Source: an uncultured Desulfobulbaceae bacterium (GTDB lineage: Bacteria; Desulfobacterota; Desulfobulbia; Desulfobulbales; Desulfobulbaceae). From it: DNA of 64,000 nt. The position numbers were made by a program, and so were the translations under genes. The notes under the pieces were generated by a model that saw only the letters and a list, made by a program, of their open reading frames with translations, did not search any database and was not told where the DNA came from. Location of the stretch: contig CAMYLK010000003.1 in the NCBI GenBank assembly GCA_947259225.1, positions 1 to 64,000 of the forward strand. Direction: 5' to 3'. Below are positions 53,748-62,791 of this stretch, in pieces; positions within the stretch are counted from its first letter, which is position 1; the number at the start of each line of letters is the position of its first letter.

Positions 53748-55243
53748 TGAAGAAGTTGAAATTAAATGAAACCGACAAATCGTTCCTGAAAGACGTCCGG
53801 CTCGCTATTTTCGCCAACCCGTTCAGTGACGAGAGGGCTGAAGTGGACAGGCGGATAACGGGGACCCTGCCATCTCTCACAGAAGAAAAACTTCTGGAGA
53901 ACATCATCATGGTCTTTGAGAAACGACTGCGGAAAATATTTCAAGGCCGGGATCAAACTATCGAAAATTTTCAGGGGGAAGATCGTAGACTTGTTCAGCA
54001 TGGTGTCCTTTTCCATATTTTTCACAAGTACTGTTCGGATTTTGATAACCACATCAAGGACCAGGTTCAGGCCGGCACTGTCCCCTGCAAAGTAGAATTT
54101 TCGGAAAAAGTTCTGGCTGACATGATCTCAGCGGGGTTGAGCCGCAATGATGCTGTTCGCTATTTTTCCCTCTTTTTCCAGATGCGCCGGGCTTTTTACT
54201 TTATTGAAAAGATAGTTGGCAACAGCACATGCATGAAAACCCTGCGCCGCAACCTGTGGAATAATATTTTCACCCACGACATCGGGCTTTATGATCAGCA
54301 TCTGTGGAACCGCATGGAAGATTTTTCAACCATGCTGCTGGGCGCTACGGGAACTGGAAAAGGCCTTGCCTCAGCAGCCATAGGCCGTTCGGGTTACATT
54401 CCCTTCGTCGACAAGAAAGGATGTTTCCAGGAGAGCTTTACCAGGGCTTTTGTACCCATCAACCTTTCACAATTTCCGGAACAACTGCTCGAATCAGAGC
54501 TTTTTGGCCATAAAAAAGGTTCTTTCACCGGTGCCGTCGAAAGCCATGACGGCGTCTTTACCCTCTGCAGCCCTGCGGGTGCCATTTTTCTTGACGAAAT
54601 AGGCGAGGTCTCCATACCGGTCCAGATCAAACTGCTGAATGTTCTGCAGGAGAGAGAGTTCTCGCCGGTGGGAAGCCATCAGAAAAAGCGCTTTTACGGA
54701 AGGGTCATTGCCGCAACAAACCGGTCAATAGATGAATTACGGATAAAAGGCGGTTTTCGTGATGATTTTTACTACAGACTCTGCTCGGACATTATCCATG
54801 TTCCCTCTTTGTACCAGCGTATCCAGGAGGATCCGAATGAACTGGACGAACTCCTCGCACATACGTTGAGGCGTATTATTGGCAAAACATCACCTGAACT
54901 TGTCCTGACCACTATAAAAATAATAAACCAGCAGGTGCCTCCTGACTATCCCTGGCCCGGAAACGTTCGTGAACTTGAGCAATGCGTCCGGCGAATTCTA
55001 CTCAAACGGCAGTACGAAGGTGACAGGATGAACTCGACCGGAGGAGAATATGATGCACTGGAGGCATCCCTCAAAAGGGGAAATTTAACCGCCCATGAGT
55101 TGATGAGCAGATATTGTAAAGTGCTCTACAAAAAACTTGGCACCTATGAAGCCGTTGCCAGACAGATCGATCTTGACCGGAGAACAGTAAAAAAATATGT
55201 TCTTTCCGACGTCAAAGGTCTAAATGTCCGTCGTACAGATTAA
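53723..55243 (+). CDS. Sigma-54-dependent activator with a novel N-terminal domain
   Basis: 506 residues. The first 180 or so form a helical domain that I do not recognise; no receiver, PAS or GAF motif is visible. The AAA+ core has Walker A GATGTGKG, the sigma-54 contact loop as GSFTGAV (variant of GAFTGA), Walker B GAIFLDEIGE and YPWPGNVRELEQCVRR. A C-terminal helix-turn-helix (AVARQIDLDRRTVKKYV) ends it. It is divergent from the VIT/VWA gene with a sigma-54 promoter in between, so that operon is its likely target. The start may be this ATG or one of two further ATGs within 25 bases. Confidence 0.9.
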   Translation: MQYVQLMIMKKLKLNETDKSFLKDVRLAIFANPFSDERAEVDRRITGTLPSLTEEKLLENIIMVFEKRLRKIFQGRDQTIENFQGEDRRLVQHGVLFHIFHKYCSDFDNHIKDQVQAGTVPCKVEFSEKVLADMISAGLSRNDAVRYFSLFFQMRRAFYFIEKIVGNSTCMKTLRRNLWNNIFTHDIGLYDQHLWNRMEDFSTMLLGATGTGKGLASAAIGRSGYIPFVDKKGCFQESFTRAFVPINLSQFPEQLLESELFGHKKGSFTGAVESHDGVFTLCSPAGAIFLDEIGEVSIPVQIKLLNVLQEREFSPVGSHQKKRFYGRVIAATNRSIDELRIKGGFRDDFYYRLCSDIIHVPSLYQRIQEDPNELDELLAHTLRRIIGKTSPELVLTTIKIINQQVPPDYPWPGNVRELEQCVRRILLKRQYEGDRMNSTGGEYDALEASLKRGNLTAHELMSRYCKVLYKKLGTYEAVARQIDLDRRTVKKYVLSDVKGLNVRRTD

Positions 55244-55734
55244 CCGTGACCTGCCCAAGATTCCCTGGCAGGCATGACAGGCTTTGCTGGACCACCAAAA
55301 ATAATGGTGTCAAAAAAAATGCAGGTGAACAAAATACTCTATGTGCATTAGTGTTTCCTGTATGCAATCCTGTTTTGCAGAACATATAATAGTTCAATAT
55401 TTCTTTCCATTGAGTCCTTATCCATATCTCACGACATTTTCCTCATCTATTTTCCCGTCCATTAGTATGCATAATGTGTGATGCCCTTAGGTCCGGCTTA
55501 TTTTTTACTTGAGTTACAGGAAAAAAGGTACTACATTGTGGGGAAATGACGTGCTACGATGTGGTTCACTTTGGGGTTGTCAGATAGGTAATAAAAATAG
55601 AACGAGCAGTAACACAATCCATTTATTATCTTGGCTGTTCAACAAGTTACGAACAAACACCATTTTTCTCCTTTTTGATTCAAGCATTTTGACAACGAAT
55701 AAATTAACAGAATGAAATTGTCTATCGCTGAGCT
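55244..55734. other. AT-rich intergenic region, no confident gene
   Basis: 491 bases between the activator and an AT-rich orphan gene. A 68-codon TTG-start frame is present at 55509-55715 but has no ribosome-binding site or recognisable content. A 6-base-arm hairpin (CCTGCC...GGCAGG) follows the activator stop but lacks a T tract, so termination is uncertain. Confidence 0.4.
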
Positions 55735-56568
55735 GTGAAAAAACATTTGCCAAACATTCTTCTCCTGACCGTTATCCTGACCAATATTTTTTTCATGGGC
55801 TCATATATTAAAAACAATGGGATTGGTTTGTTTTTAAGCACAACTGGTATTGTTTTTCTTATCCTGGGTGTTATCATATTTATCTATTTCCTCAGTATAG
55901 ATCCAGGATACGGTTGGTCAAAATCAATTGATCTGACCAAAAACTATATTATGATTTTTACTTCCATGGCAGTCGGCATGACAGGCATTGTCTTTATCGT
56001 TTCAGGACAACATATGAACGATTTGCATATTCAGAAAACAAACAGCCAAATAAGATGCAAAGAACTTCTAGCTGGTAATGTTGAAGAAATTCTAAAGAAG
56101 GATTGGTTCAGTCTGAGAGACCAGAAAAAAGCAAAACCTTTAAGTGTCTATCTGTTCCAGAAAAAAAGTGATCGCAATAACTATAAGATCATAGCCACCA
56201 AAAGTGACCAAAGTACAATTCGATTCAAAACAAACCTAGTTATATCTTCAAATTTAATATCCAACCCGATAGTTGTTGAAGAAAACAATTCTGTTTGCCA
56301 GGGGGTTCTAGAAAAGGATATCTCCATAGATTTTGAAAAACATCAGAAACTAAATGAGTTTGTACAGTTCAACATAACAGTAACAATCCCAGAGGACACA
56401 ATAGTTGACAGTGTAAGCGCGGGTAAAGTTGAAACTCTGCAATTTACTCTGCAGAACAAGGCATCTGAATCCAAATTACAAGCTGAACCTGAGACTCAGG
56501 TCAGTACCCAAGCGACTGAAAACTACATTGATAAAATTACTTTAAATTCAATACTTACCGGGGTCTAG
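55735..56568 (+). CDS. Orphan membrane protein, probably acquired
   Basis: 277 residues from a GTG start with GAG nearby. Three N-terminal membrane segments (about 7-24, 29-52, 74-95) precede a 180-residue soluble domain with FKTNLVISSNLIS-type beta strands and a Thr/Gln-rich end. Family unknown; the soluble part has a loose resemblance to E3-ligase-like GIDE proteins but lacks evidence. The region is clearly more AT-rich than its neighbours, with many Lys, Asn and Ile codons, suggesting horizontal transfer. Confidence 0.7.
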   Translation: MKKHLPNILLLTVILTNIFFMGSYIKNNGIGLFLSTTGIVFLILGVIIFIYFLSIDPGYGWSKSIDLTKNYIMIFTSMAVGMTGIVFIVSGQHMNDLHIQKTNSQIRCKELLAGNVEEILKKDWFSLRDQKKAKPLSVYLFQKKSDRNNYKIIATKSDQSTIRFKTNLVISSNLISNPIVVEENNSVCQGVLEKDISIDFEKHQKLNEFVQFNITVTIPEDTIVDSVSAGKVETLQFTLQNKASESKLQAEPETQVSTQATENYIDKITLNSILTGV

Positions 56569-56644
56569 TCTGTACATAAGTGGTACAGCAAAACCCGTAA
56601 CAAATGACTCGCTGAACAAGAGGAGAAATTGACAGGAATCTCAA

Positions 56645-57682
56645 CTATGCACCCTTCCTGTCGCGTATAGACTGGACATATTTGGCGTAGGTGTCAGATG
56701 ATTGGGCAAAATTTTTATAGGTATCAAATAGATACATTGGCTGGAGGGAAGTTTTCTCAAGCCATTCACTATTGTCGCCTGTACTGCCTTTGGTCATCAT
56801 CTCAATGGTATCATTGTCCAGTTTGGAAAGGATACCAAGACGAGATAGAAGGCGCTGCGGCATATATTGAATAAGATTAGTGAAAAACTGACCGATAATG
56901 AGTGGCACACGGAAAAAAATACTATGTTTGATACCCAGGGCCTCGCTAACTTTGAGAAATACATTTTTCCAGGTCAGGGCTTCAGGACCCGTAGCAAGAA
57001 GAATTGAACAGGATGCCTTGAATGGATTCTGCATTAACCGGACTACTCCGATGGCGAGTTCGCGACAATGGATAGGCTGAATCGCTGTATTGCCTATATA
57101 ACCGAGTACTGGGAACCGGACAATCTGCTCAAGGAGCAAATGTCCACGGCCGGGCTCATAAATAATATTTGGACGAACAATTATAAAATGCAGGCCTGTC
57201 GTTTCAATTAATGTTTCGTCTATGAGTTTTTTGGATTTCGGATACCGATATGCATCACAGTCAGGCCAATCAACACCGGTTGTGGATATCTGGATAACAG
57301 AAACATCCTGGGGCTGTCGATTTGCCTCCAGGTTTTCCTGACAATAAAAAGTGACCGCCTCAAATAGAGCGAGAGGAGCGTTGACATTGACATTTTCCAT
57401 TGATTGGTCGCCAAACTCATTGGCAATGCCTACATTATTTACGACACCCTCAATTTTATGCTCCCTAAGTCTATCGAGCCATAGATTAGGGTTGAGATCC
57501 TCATTCAAATCAATTTTGAGGAATTCAACATGGGGACAAACGAGTTGTTTTTCTGCGGTTTCGAGATTTCTGACACCGCAGATGACATGGTACCCAGCTC
57601 GAACAAACTCATCGACAAGTGCAGGGCCGACAAATCCTGTTGCGCCAACAACAAGAATTCTTTTCCTGGGCTCGTCACTCAT
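56645..57682 (-). CDS. NAD(P)-dependent epimerase/dehydratase-like protein
   Basis: 345 residues. The Rossmann entry VVGATGFVGPALVDEF (GxxGxxG) starts at about residue 11. VNNVGIANEFGDQS, IQISTTGVDWPDCDAYRYPKSKKLID (with an active-site YxxxK-like Tyr and Lys) and VRPNIIYEPGRGH follow the atypical extended-SDR pattern. It is likely a nucleotide-sugar or membrane-lipid-associated oxidoreductase; the substrate is unknown. It follows the methyltransferase-like gene on the same strand by 26 bases. Confidence 0.85.
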   Translation of the reverse strand: MSDEPRKRILVVGATGFVGPALVDEFVRAGYHVICGVRNLETAEKQLVCPHVEFLKIDLNEDLNPNLWLDRLREHKIEGVVNNVGIANEFGDQSMENVNVNAPLALFEAVTFYCQENLEANRQPQDVSVIQISTTGVDWPDCDAYRYPKSKKLIDETLIETTGLHFIIVRPNIIYEPGRGHLLLEQIVRFPVLGYIGNTAIQPIHCRELAIGVVRLMQNPFKASCSILLATGPEALTWKNVFLKVSEALGIKHSIFFRVPLIIGQFFTNLIQYMPQRLLSRLGILSKLDNDTIEMMTKGSTGDNSEWLEKTSLQPMYLFDTYKNFAQSSDTYAKYVQSIRDRKGA

Positions 57683-57708
57683 TGTTGCATTATCCTGTTT
57701 CGCATTAA

Positions 57709-58290
57709 CTATACAATATCCTCCTTATTTAGAGACTCAGCTTTCAATTTGAATAAAAAGGGTAATGCCATGAAAGGAACACTCTGTAGATATTTTTTAT
57801 ACGCTTCTCCAAATCGTACAACCATTTCTTTTTCTTCAATTAATTTAATATAAGCCGTACCTAGAACCAAGCCAAAAAACATGCAAAAAAAACCGGTAAT
57901 CAATGCGTCAAAAAAAATCCCCAAAGAAAGAAAATAAATGTTCGTCCCAAGTTCTATTGGATTTCTGCTCCATTTGTATGGACCCGTTGTCACTAACCTG
58001 TGTGTAGGAGTGATTGGTGCAGGTGTACCATTGCCTTTGAACCATAATTCAAGAAGAGCCCAGGTCATGAGAGCTATTGCTATGAGAAATGATACGACCA
58101 TGATGCCAAGTTCAATTCCCCTGGGGAAGACCACCGGGATAAATCCGCTGATATATAAGGAAAGCTGGAAGATGAGAAAAGGAGAGATGACCAGAAATAT
58201 TATAAACCCCGGGACCATGGACAGGATCTTCTGCAGGGGTGAATACTCTCTACCGGTAAAACGCAGGTAAAGAGTTATTACGCTTTTCAT
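57709..58290 (-). CDS. Isoprenylcysteine/phospholipid methyltransferase-like membrane protein
   Basis: 193 residues with four or five membrane segments. The C-terminal half has the ICMT/PEMT signature TPTHRLVTTGPYKWSRNPIELG, then KLIEEKEMVVRFGEAYKKYLQSVP. The family methylates membrane-bound acceptors (isoprenylated Cys, phosphatidylethanolamine or others) with SAM. The bacterial substrate is not known. It probably forms a two-gene unit with the epimerase-like gene. Confidence 0.85.
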   Translation of the reverse strand: MKSVITLYLRFTGREYSPLQKILSMVPGFIIFLVISPFLIFQLSLYISGFIPVVFPRGIELGIMVVSFLIAIALMTWALLELWFKGNGTPAPITPTHRLVTTGPYKWSRNPIELGTNIYFLSLGIFFDALITGFFCMFFGLVLGTAYIKLIEEKEMVVRFGEAYKKYLQSVPFMALPFLFKLKAESLNKEDIV

Positions 58291-58530
58291 GAACTCATTC
58301 TCACTTTATAGTATGCCTAAGGCAAAGATAGTTAATAATAGTTCTTTCTCTACAATACACCATAACAATTTATTGCAAATTCGACGATCTCTATTGCCAG
58401 GAAAAAAGTACATCCGGCGGGATTGTTTTACTCACTCTTTATTTGGAATTTTGGCCAACGTGTCTATCGCAAAGGTCTCACTAACTAACTGGGCAGTTGA
58501 ATGCCTTCACCTCTAACAGGAGAACAGCTC

Positions 58531-59103
58531 ATGAAAAGCTTGAATAAGGCTGGCCTGCTCCTTGGACTTTTTCTGGCCCTTTCACTCAGGGCTGGCCCAC
58601 CAACTGTCCATGGCAGCGACAATATCCCGGAATTCACTGTTCCACCTCCTCCTTTTTCAGAGGATATTTTTCCTTGCTCCGATTGCCATAGCGATATGGA
58701 CCCGGACCCGACCAGACGTGAACTGGAAGAGCATACAGAGATTGCCGAATCCTTCAACCATGCAAGCGACCAGCGGTGGTGTCTGGACTGCCACAATCCG
58801 GATGATCGCGACAAACTACGGCTCGCCAGTGGTGCTGTCATTTCGTTTGAGGAGTCATATTTTCTCTGCGGTCAATGCCACGGCACCATATTCAGGGATT
58901 GGAAAGCAGGTGTGCATGGCAAGCGGACAGGTGAATGGAACGGGAAGAAACTCTACCGCCTCTGTGTTCACTGCCACAATCCTCACACACCGAGGTTCAA
59001 TCCACTGGCTCCTCTTCCGCCACCCATGCGGCCAGACCAATACGAGAACCGGCGACTGACAAAGGACCAGATACCACGAAACCCGATCGGTGATTTAAAA
59101 TAG
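58531..59103 (+). CDS. Tetrahaem periplasmic cytochrome c
   Basis: 190 residues from the ATG at 58531, chosen because an AGGAG site precedes it; an in-frame ATG at 58501 lacks one. A signal peptide (about 1-27) is followed by four CxxCH sites: CSDCH, CLDCH, CGQCH and CVHCH. It is the first gene of a second redox complex: cytochrome, Tat FeS protein, DsrP-like subunit. It resembles the small cytochromes of Nrf/Dsr-type complexes but is not close to any single one. Confidence 0.9.
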   Translation: MKSLNKAGLLLGLFLALSLRAGPPTVHGSDNIPEFTVPPPPFSEDIFPCSDCHSDMDPDPTRRELEEHTEIAESFNHASDQRWCLDCHNPDDRDKLRLASGAVISFEESYFLCGQCHGTIFRDWKAGVHGKRTGEWNGKKLYRLCVHCHNPHTPRFNPLAPLPPPMRPDQYENRRLTKDQIPRNPIGDLK

Positions 59104-59112
59104 GGGTACCCC

Positions 59113-60027
59113 ATGAATACGAAGAAGAAAAAACTGACACGTCGAAACTTTCTCAAAGGGGCTGCAGCAGGTACTGCCGCGCTGGCGCTCCCGGTCGGAA
59201 CGGCTGATGCTTCCGTGTGGGAGGCTTTTCTGCAGAAACATTTCCAGGAAATGGATGCAGATGATCTTGCCAAGGTCCTCGAACGGCTCAAAAAGGAATA
59301 CAAGAATGAATATAACAAGGATTTTGATATCGATACATCAGGGGCGCAACCTGGAGTCCTGTTCGGGTACGGGCTGGACCTGTCTCGCTGCATCGGCTGC
59401 CGACGATGTGTATATGCATGCGTAAGAGAAAACAACCAGTCCCGTGATCCGCAGATACATTACATCAGTGTACTGCAGTTCGAGCAGGGTGAAAAATTCG
59501 TCAGCAACCTTGAAGAGGCTGATAAATATTATTACCCGGACAAGGTGCCGGAAGACGGCTACTTCTACATGCCGGTTCAGTGCCAGCAGTGTGAAAATCC
59601 TCCCTGCGTCAAGGTGTGCCCCACCAAGGCCACCTGGAAAGAAAAGGACGGCATCGTCGTGGTTGATTACAACTGGTGTATTGGCTGCCGTTTCTGCATG
59701 GCTGCCTGCCCATACGGTGCACGCCGGTTCAACTGGGGCAAACCGCGGATCCAGGATGATGAGATCAACACCGAGACACACTATCTTGGCAACAGGCCCC
59801 GCTACCAGGGTGTCGTGGAAAAATGTACCTATTGTATCCAGCGGGTGAGGGGCAACCCGGGAAGATATCCTGCCTGTGTTGAGATTTGCCCGGTCGGCGC
59901 CCGAAAATTCGGCAACCTGTTGGACCCGGAAAGCGAGATCAGGTACTGTATTGAGAACAAGCGTGTTTTTCGACTCAAAGAGGACCTCAACACGTCCCCG
60001 AAATTTTACTATTTCTTTGCAACATAA
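59113..60027 (+). CDS. DsrO-like Tat-exported 4x[4Fe-4S] protein
   Basis: 304 residues. The Tat signal is TRRNFLKGAAAGTAALALPVGTADA. After a linker, four cysteine clusters follow: CIGCRRCVYAC, CQQCENPPCVKVC, CIGCRFCMAAC and CTYCIQ...CVEIC. This matches DsrO/HybA-type periplasmic ferredoxin-like subunits. It starts 9 bases after the cytochrome gene and 21 bases before the DsrP-like gene. Confidence 0.93.
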   Translation: MNTKKKKLTRRNFLKGAAAGTAALALPVGTADASVWEAFLQKHFQEMDADDLAKVLERLKKEYKNEYNKDFDIDTSGAQPGVLFGYGLDLSRCIGCRRCVYACVRENNQSRDPQIHYISVLQFEQGEKFVSNLEEADKYYYPDKVPEDGYFYMPVQCQQCENPPCVKVCPTKATWKEKDGIVVVDYNWCIGCRFCMAACPYGARRFNWGKPRIQDDEINTETHYLGNRPRYQGVVEKCTYCIQRVRGNPGRYPACVEICPVGARKFGNLLDPESEIRYCIENKRVFRLKEDLNTSPKFYYFFAT

Positions 60028-60048
60028 CTGCCCTGGAGGACTCTGGAT

Positions 60049-61317
60049 ATGACTCAACTGATAAATAACTTTTTTGTTTGTGTATCACAGGTGACCAAGG
60101 GCAACAAATACTATTATGCCTGGATTGGTTTCCTCGGTTTGCTGGTTTGTTTTGGCGGTTATTTCTACGTCAAGCAGCTCAATGACGGCCTGATCGTAAC
60201 TGCAATGCGGGACCAGGTTTCCTGGGGTTTTTATATCTCGAACTTTACTTTTCTTGTAGGCGTTGCTGCTGCTGCTGTCCTGTTAGTTGTACCAGCCTAC
60301 ATTTACGACTTCAAACCCATCAAGGAAATTGTTCTTTTTGGCGAACTACTGGCCGTATCAGCAATAACAATGTGTATCCTTTTCGTTGTCATTGATATGG
60401 GCCGGGTCGATCGTTTATGGCACGTCATGCCCTTTATCGGCAAGATGAACTTTCCTTCGTCTCTCTTGGCCTGGGATATCATCGTGCTGAACGGTTACCT
60501 GTTCATCAACCTGTTCATCTCCTTCTATGCTCTATATAAAATGGCCCATAATAAGGAATACAGTCTGCAGATCATCTACCCGCTGATCATCCTTTCCATT
60601 CCCTGGGCAGTCAGTATTCATACTGTGACAGCATTTCTGTATAATGGTCTGTCTGCCAGACCCTTCTGGAATGCCTCGATCCTGGCACCCCGTTTCCTCG
60701 CATCAGCGTTCTGTTCAGGTCCTGCTCTCATGATCATCATCTTTCAGATCATCAGGAAGGTTTCCAAGATCGAAATCGACAACAAGGCGCTCTTCAAGAT
60801 CGCTGAACTGGTTGCCTATGCCATGGGTATCAACCTGTTCCTGCTTGCTGCCGAGTTTTTCAAGGAATTTTATTCTGGCAGCGTGCATCTGGCTCCCATG
60901 CAGTATCTCTACTTCGGGCTGCATCACCACAACAACCTGGTGCCTTGGATGTGGACAGCCATGGCCTTTAACGTGACAGCTTTCTTCCTCTTCCTGCGGC
61001 CTCAAACAAGGGAAAATCTGTTCACAATGAACCTGGCTTGTGTCCTGATCATCACCGGTGTATACATCGAAAAAGGTATGGGCCTGGTCATTCCTGGCTT
61101 TATCCCCGGTACCCTGGGTGAGATCTATGAATACGGACCGTCATTCACCGAAAAAGTGATCACCATCGGTGTCTGGGCTTTGGGTGCGCTGATCTATACC
61201 CTGCTTCTCAAGATAGCGATACCGGTCTATACAGGCGAACTGCGTTTCTATAAGATGGAGGAAGGGGAACCTTCCATGGAAAAGAAAACTACCGAGATTG
61301 TGCAACCATCGCCCTGA
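60049..61317 (+). CDS. DsrP-like NrfD-family quinol-interacting membrane subunit
   Basis: 422 residues, ten membrane segments. The block DQVSWGFYISNFTFLVGVAAAAVLLVVPAY and the FNFPSSLLAWDIIVLNGYLFINLFI-type run resemble DsrP of the DsrMKJOP complex more than PsrC or NrfD. DsrP passes electrons between menaquinol and the DsrO-DsrJ side. DsrM and DsrK are not encoded here, so this is a three-subunit DsrJOP-like module, probably menaquinone-periplasm electron exchange. Direction and partner are unknown. Confidence 0.9.
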   Translation: MTQLINNFFVCVSQVTKGNKYYYAWIGFLGLLVCFGGYFYVKQLNDGLIVTAMRDQVSWGFYISNFTFLVGVAAAAVLLVVPAYIYDFKPIKEIVLFGELLAVSAITMCILFVVIDMGRVDRLWHVMPFIGKMNFPSSLLAWDIIVLNGYLFINLFISFYALYKMAHNKEYSLQIIYPLIILSIPWAVSIHTVTAFLYNGLSARPFWNASILAPRFLASAFCSGPALMIIIFQIIRKVSKIEIDNKALFKIAELVAYAMGINLFLLAAEFFKEFYSGSVHLAPMQYLYFGLHHHNNLVPWMWTAMAFNVTAFFLFLRPQTRENLFTMNLACVLIITGVYIEKGMGLVIPGFIPGTLGEIYEYGPSFTEKVITIGVWALGALIYTLLLKIAIPVYTGELRFYKMEEGEPSMEKKTTEIVQPSP

Positions 61318-61378
61318 TAATGTTTGTCCCTGCCAGACCATTTTCCGGCCTGGTTGAGATCGGATCGAAAATGAGACT

Positions 61379-61415
61379 CTGTCCTGGCCAATGACGAATT
61401 CATGCGCCAGGACAG
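61379..61415. repeat. Inverted repeat between convergent genes, possible terminator
   Basis: CTGTCCTGG and CCAGGACAG are perfect 9-base arms around a 19-base loop that itself holds ATG-ACGAATT-CAT. It lies between the convergent DsrP-like and fumarase beta genes. No T tract follows on either strand, so it may be a mRNA-stabilising hairpin rather than a rho-independent terminator. Confidence 0.45.
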
Positions 61416-61493
61416 GATAGTGAAGAACCGGCTGAGCCTTATGACCCTGATCTGATCCTGAGGGCCAGGTCTTATATGATTAAATAAATAATA

Positions 61494-62087
61494 TCAGCCG
61501 GTTTGCTTTCCCGAACCGGCTGCCACCTCTTCGTAAAAGTCACGTCCGGTGACATCGTTAATAACAACCGCCGGAAAATCTTCGACCTCAAACCTGAACA
61601 TAGCCTCTGGGCCGGCATCTTCAAAAGCAATAAGCTCAACTGCTTTTATTCGCTGGGACAAAAATGCTCCGGCCCCACCAAAAGCTGCAAGATATATCGC
61701 ACCATGCTCCTGCATGGCCTGCCGAACAGGATTTGTGCGGGCACCTTTTCCCAGAGTTGCCTTAAGTCCCTGTTCAAGCAGTTGAGGTGTATACACATCC
61801 ATCCGGTAGCTTGTCGTCGGTCCGGCAGCACCTATAACTTTTCCGGGCCGGGCCGGGCTCGGTCCGACATAGTAAAGAAGCTGACCGGAAAGATCGACAG
61901 GCAAGTCCTTTCCCTCTTTCAGCAATGCGCACAACCTCCGGTGGGTTTGATCTCGGCCTGTATACATGGTTCCCGATAGATTTACCAGGTCACCTGCACG
62001 CAGGCTTTCCACAACACCGTCCTCAAATGGGAGGACTACTTTCTCAAGGTCACCTGATAAGTTCAATGGAGCTCTGAGTAATGACAT
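61494..62087 (-). CDS. fumB: Fumarate hydratase class I, beta subunit
   Basis: 197 residues, the C-terminal (beta) domain of the two-subunit iron-sulfur fumarase / tartrate dehydratase. It has LRAGDLVNLSGTMYTGRDQTHRRL, VGPSPARPGKVIGAAGPTTSYRMD and VINDVTGRDFYEE. The alpha subunit is the gene two upstream; a cyclic-nucleotide-binding gene lies between them. It hydrates fumarate to malate with the alpha subunit's [4Fe-4S] cluster. Confidence 0.93.
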   Translation of the reverse strand: MSLLRAPLNLSGDLEKVVLPFEDGVVESLRAGDLVNLSGTMYTGRDQTHRRLCALLKEGKDLPVDLSGQLLYYVGPSPARPGKVIGAAGPTTSYRMDVYTPQLLEQGLKATLGKGARTNPVRQAMQEHGAIYLAAFGGAGAFLSQRIKAVELIAFEDAGPEAMFRFEVEDFPAVVINDVTGRDFYEEVAAGSGKQTG

Positions 62088-62105
62088 ACATAAAACCTAT
62101 TTAAT

Positions 62106-62732
62106 TTACTCTACCTGACTGTCACTTGGGAGTTGCGTCTTCCCTGCCATCCTGTTTCGTTCGAAACGCTTTAACAGAAGCTGGATCAGATAAAATCCGA
62201 ATCGGGGGTTCTGGTAATACAACTGTTTAATCTCCTTGCCGGTCATTGAGAGTAATTCAACATCCGACTCGCACCTGAGGGTAGCCAGCCTTTTTTGTTC
62301 AATGGAAAAGACTCCCATCTCGCCGATAATTTCACCTGGTTGAAGAGTTACATCCAGTTCTTCCACCCTTATCGTCCCTCTTTTTAGAACATAAAATTTA
62401 TCGGCTTCATCCCCCCGGCGGAAAACAACATCATCTTCGTGAAATTCTTCGCTCTTCATATGCGGAACAAGGAAATCAAGAGACATATCACTCTCTGAAG
62501 CATGCTTGACCTGTTTAATCAGCCTGATCATCTGGAGAAGGCGCACAAAATTCATCGGCAAAAGAACGACATGCAGAACGAACAACGGCCATACCTGTGC
62601 TATGGCCGCATAGACTATAAAAGCTGCATTGCTTGACATCCCGATAATCCGGAGCGGAATCATATTTCTCATGTAAAATGTGGAAAACATGAGAAATGCG
62701 GCCAAAAAACCCAATGCTTCAACCCAGTCCAT
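62106..62732 (-). CDS. Membrane-anchored cyclic-nucleotide-binding (Crp-like) domain protein
   Basis: 208 residues. Three N-terminal membrane segments (about 5-20, 30-46, 48-68) precede a Crp/Fnr-type sensor domain (about 90-185) with EDDVVFRRGDEADKFYVLKRGTIRV and PGEIIGEMGVFSIEQKRLATLRCES (a phosphate-binding-cassette-like loop). There is no C-terminal DNA-binding domain. It could sense a nucleotide or redox ligand at the membrane. It is inserted between the two fumarase subunit genes, 59 bases after alpha and 18 before beta. Confidence 0.85.
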   Translation of the reverse strand: MDWVEALGFLAAFLMFSTFYMRNMIPLRIIGMSSNAAFIVYAAIAQVWPLFVLHVVLLPMNFVRLLQMIRLIKQVKHASESDMSLDFLVPHMKSEEFHEDDVVFRRGDEADKFYVLKRGTIRVEELDVTLQPGEIIGEMGVFSIEQKRLATLRCESDVELLSMTGKEIKQLYYQNPRFGFYLIQLLLKRFERNRMAGKTQLPSDSQVE

Positions 62733-62791
62733 GTCAGGATTATCTCCGGATGTGCTTCTTCGGAAGCTGCTGGCCTACATCTGTATTCAGG

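Noticed and set aside
55509..55715. 68-codon TTG-start frame
   Set aside because: No ribosome-binding site, no family resemblance and located in AT-rich spacer.
56570..56588. CTGTAC...GTACAG hairpin after the orphan membrane protein
   Set aside because: Only 6-base arms and no T tract, so not called a terminator.
59338..60057. 239-codon open frame on the minus strand
   Set aside because: Antisense to the DsrO-like protein with four perfect Cys clusters.
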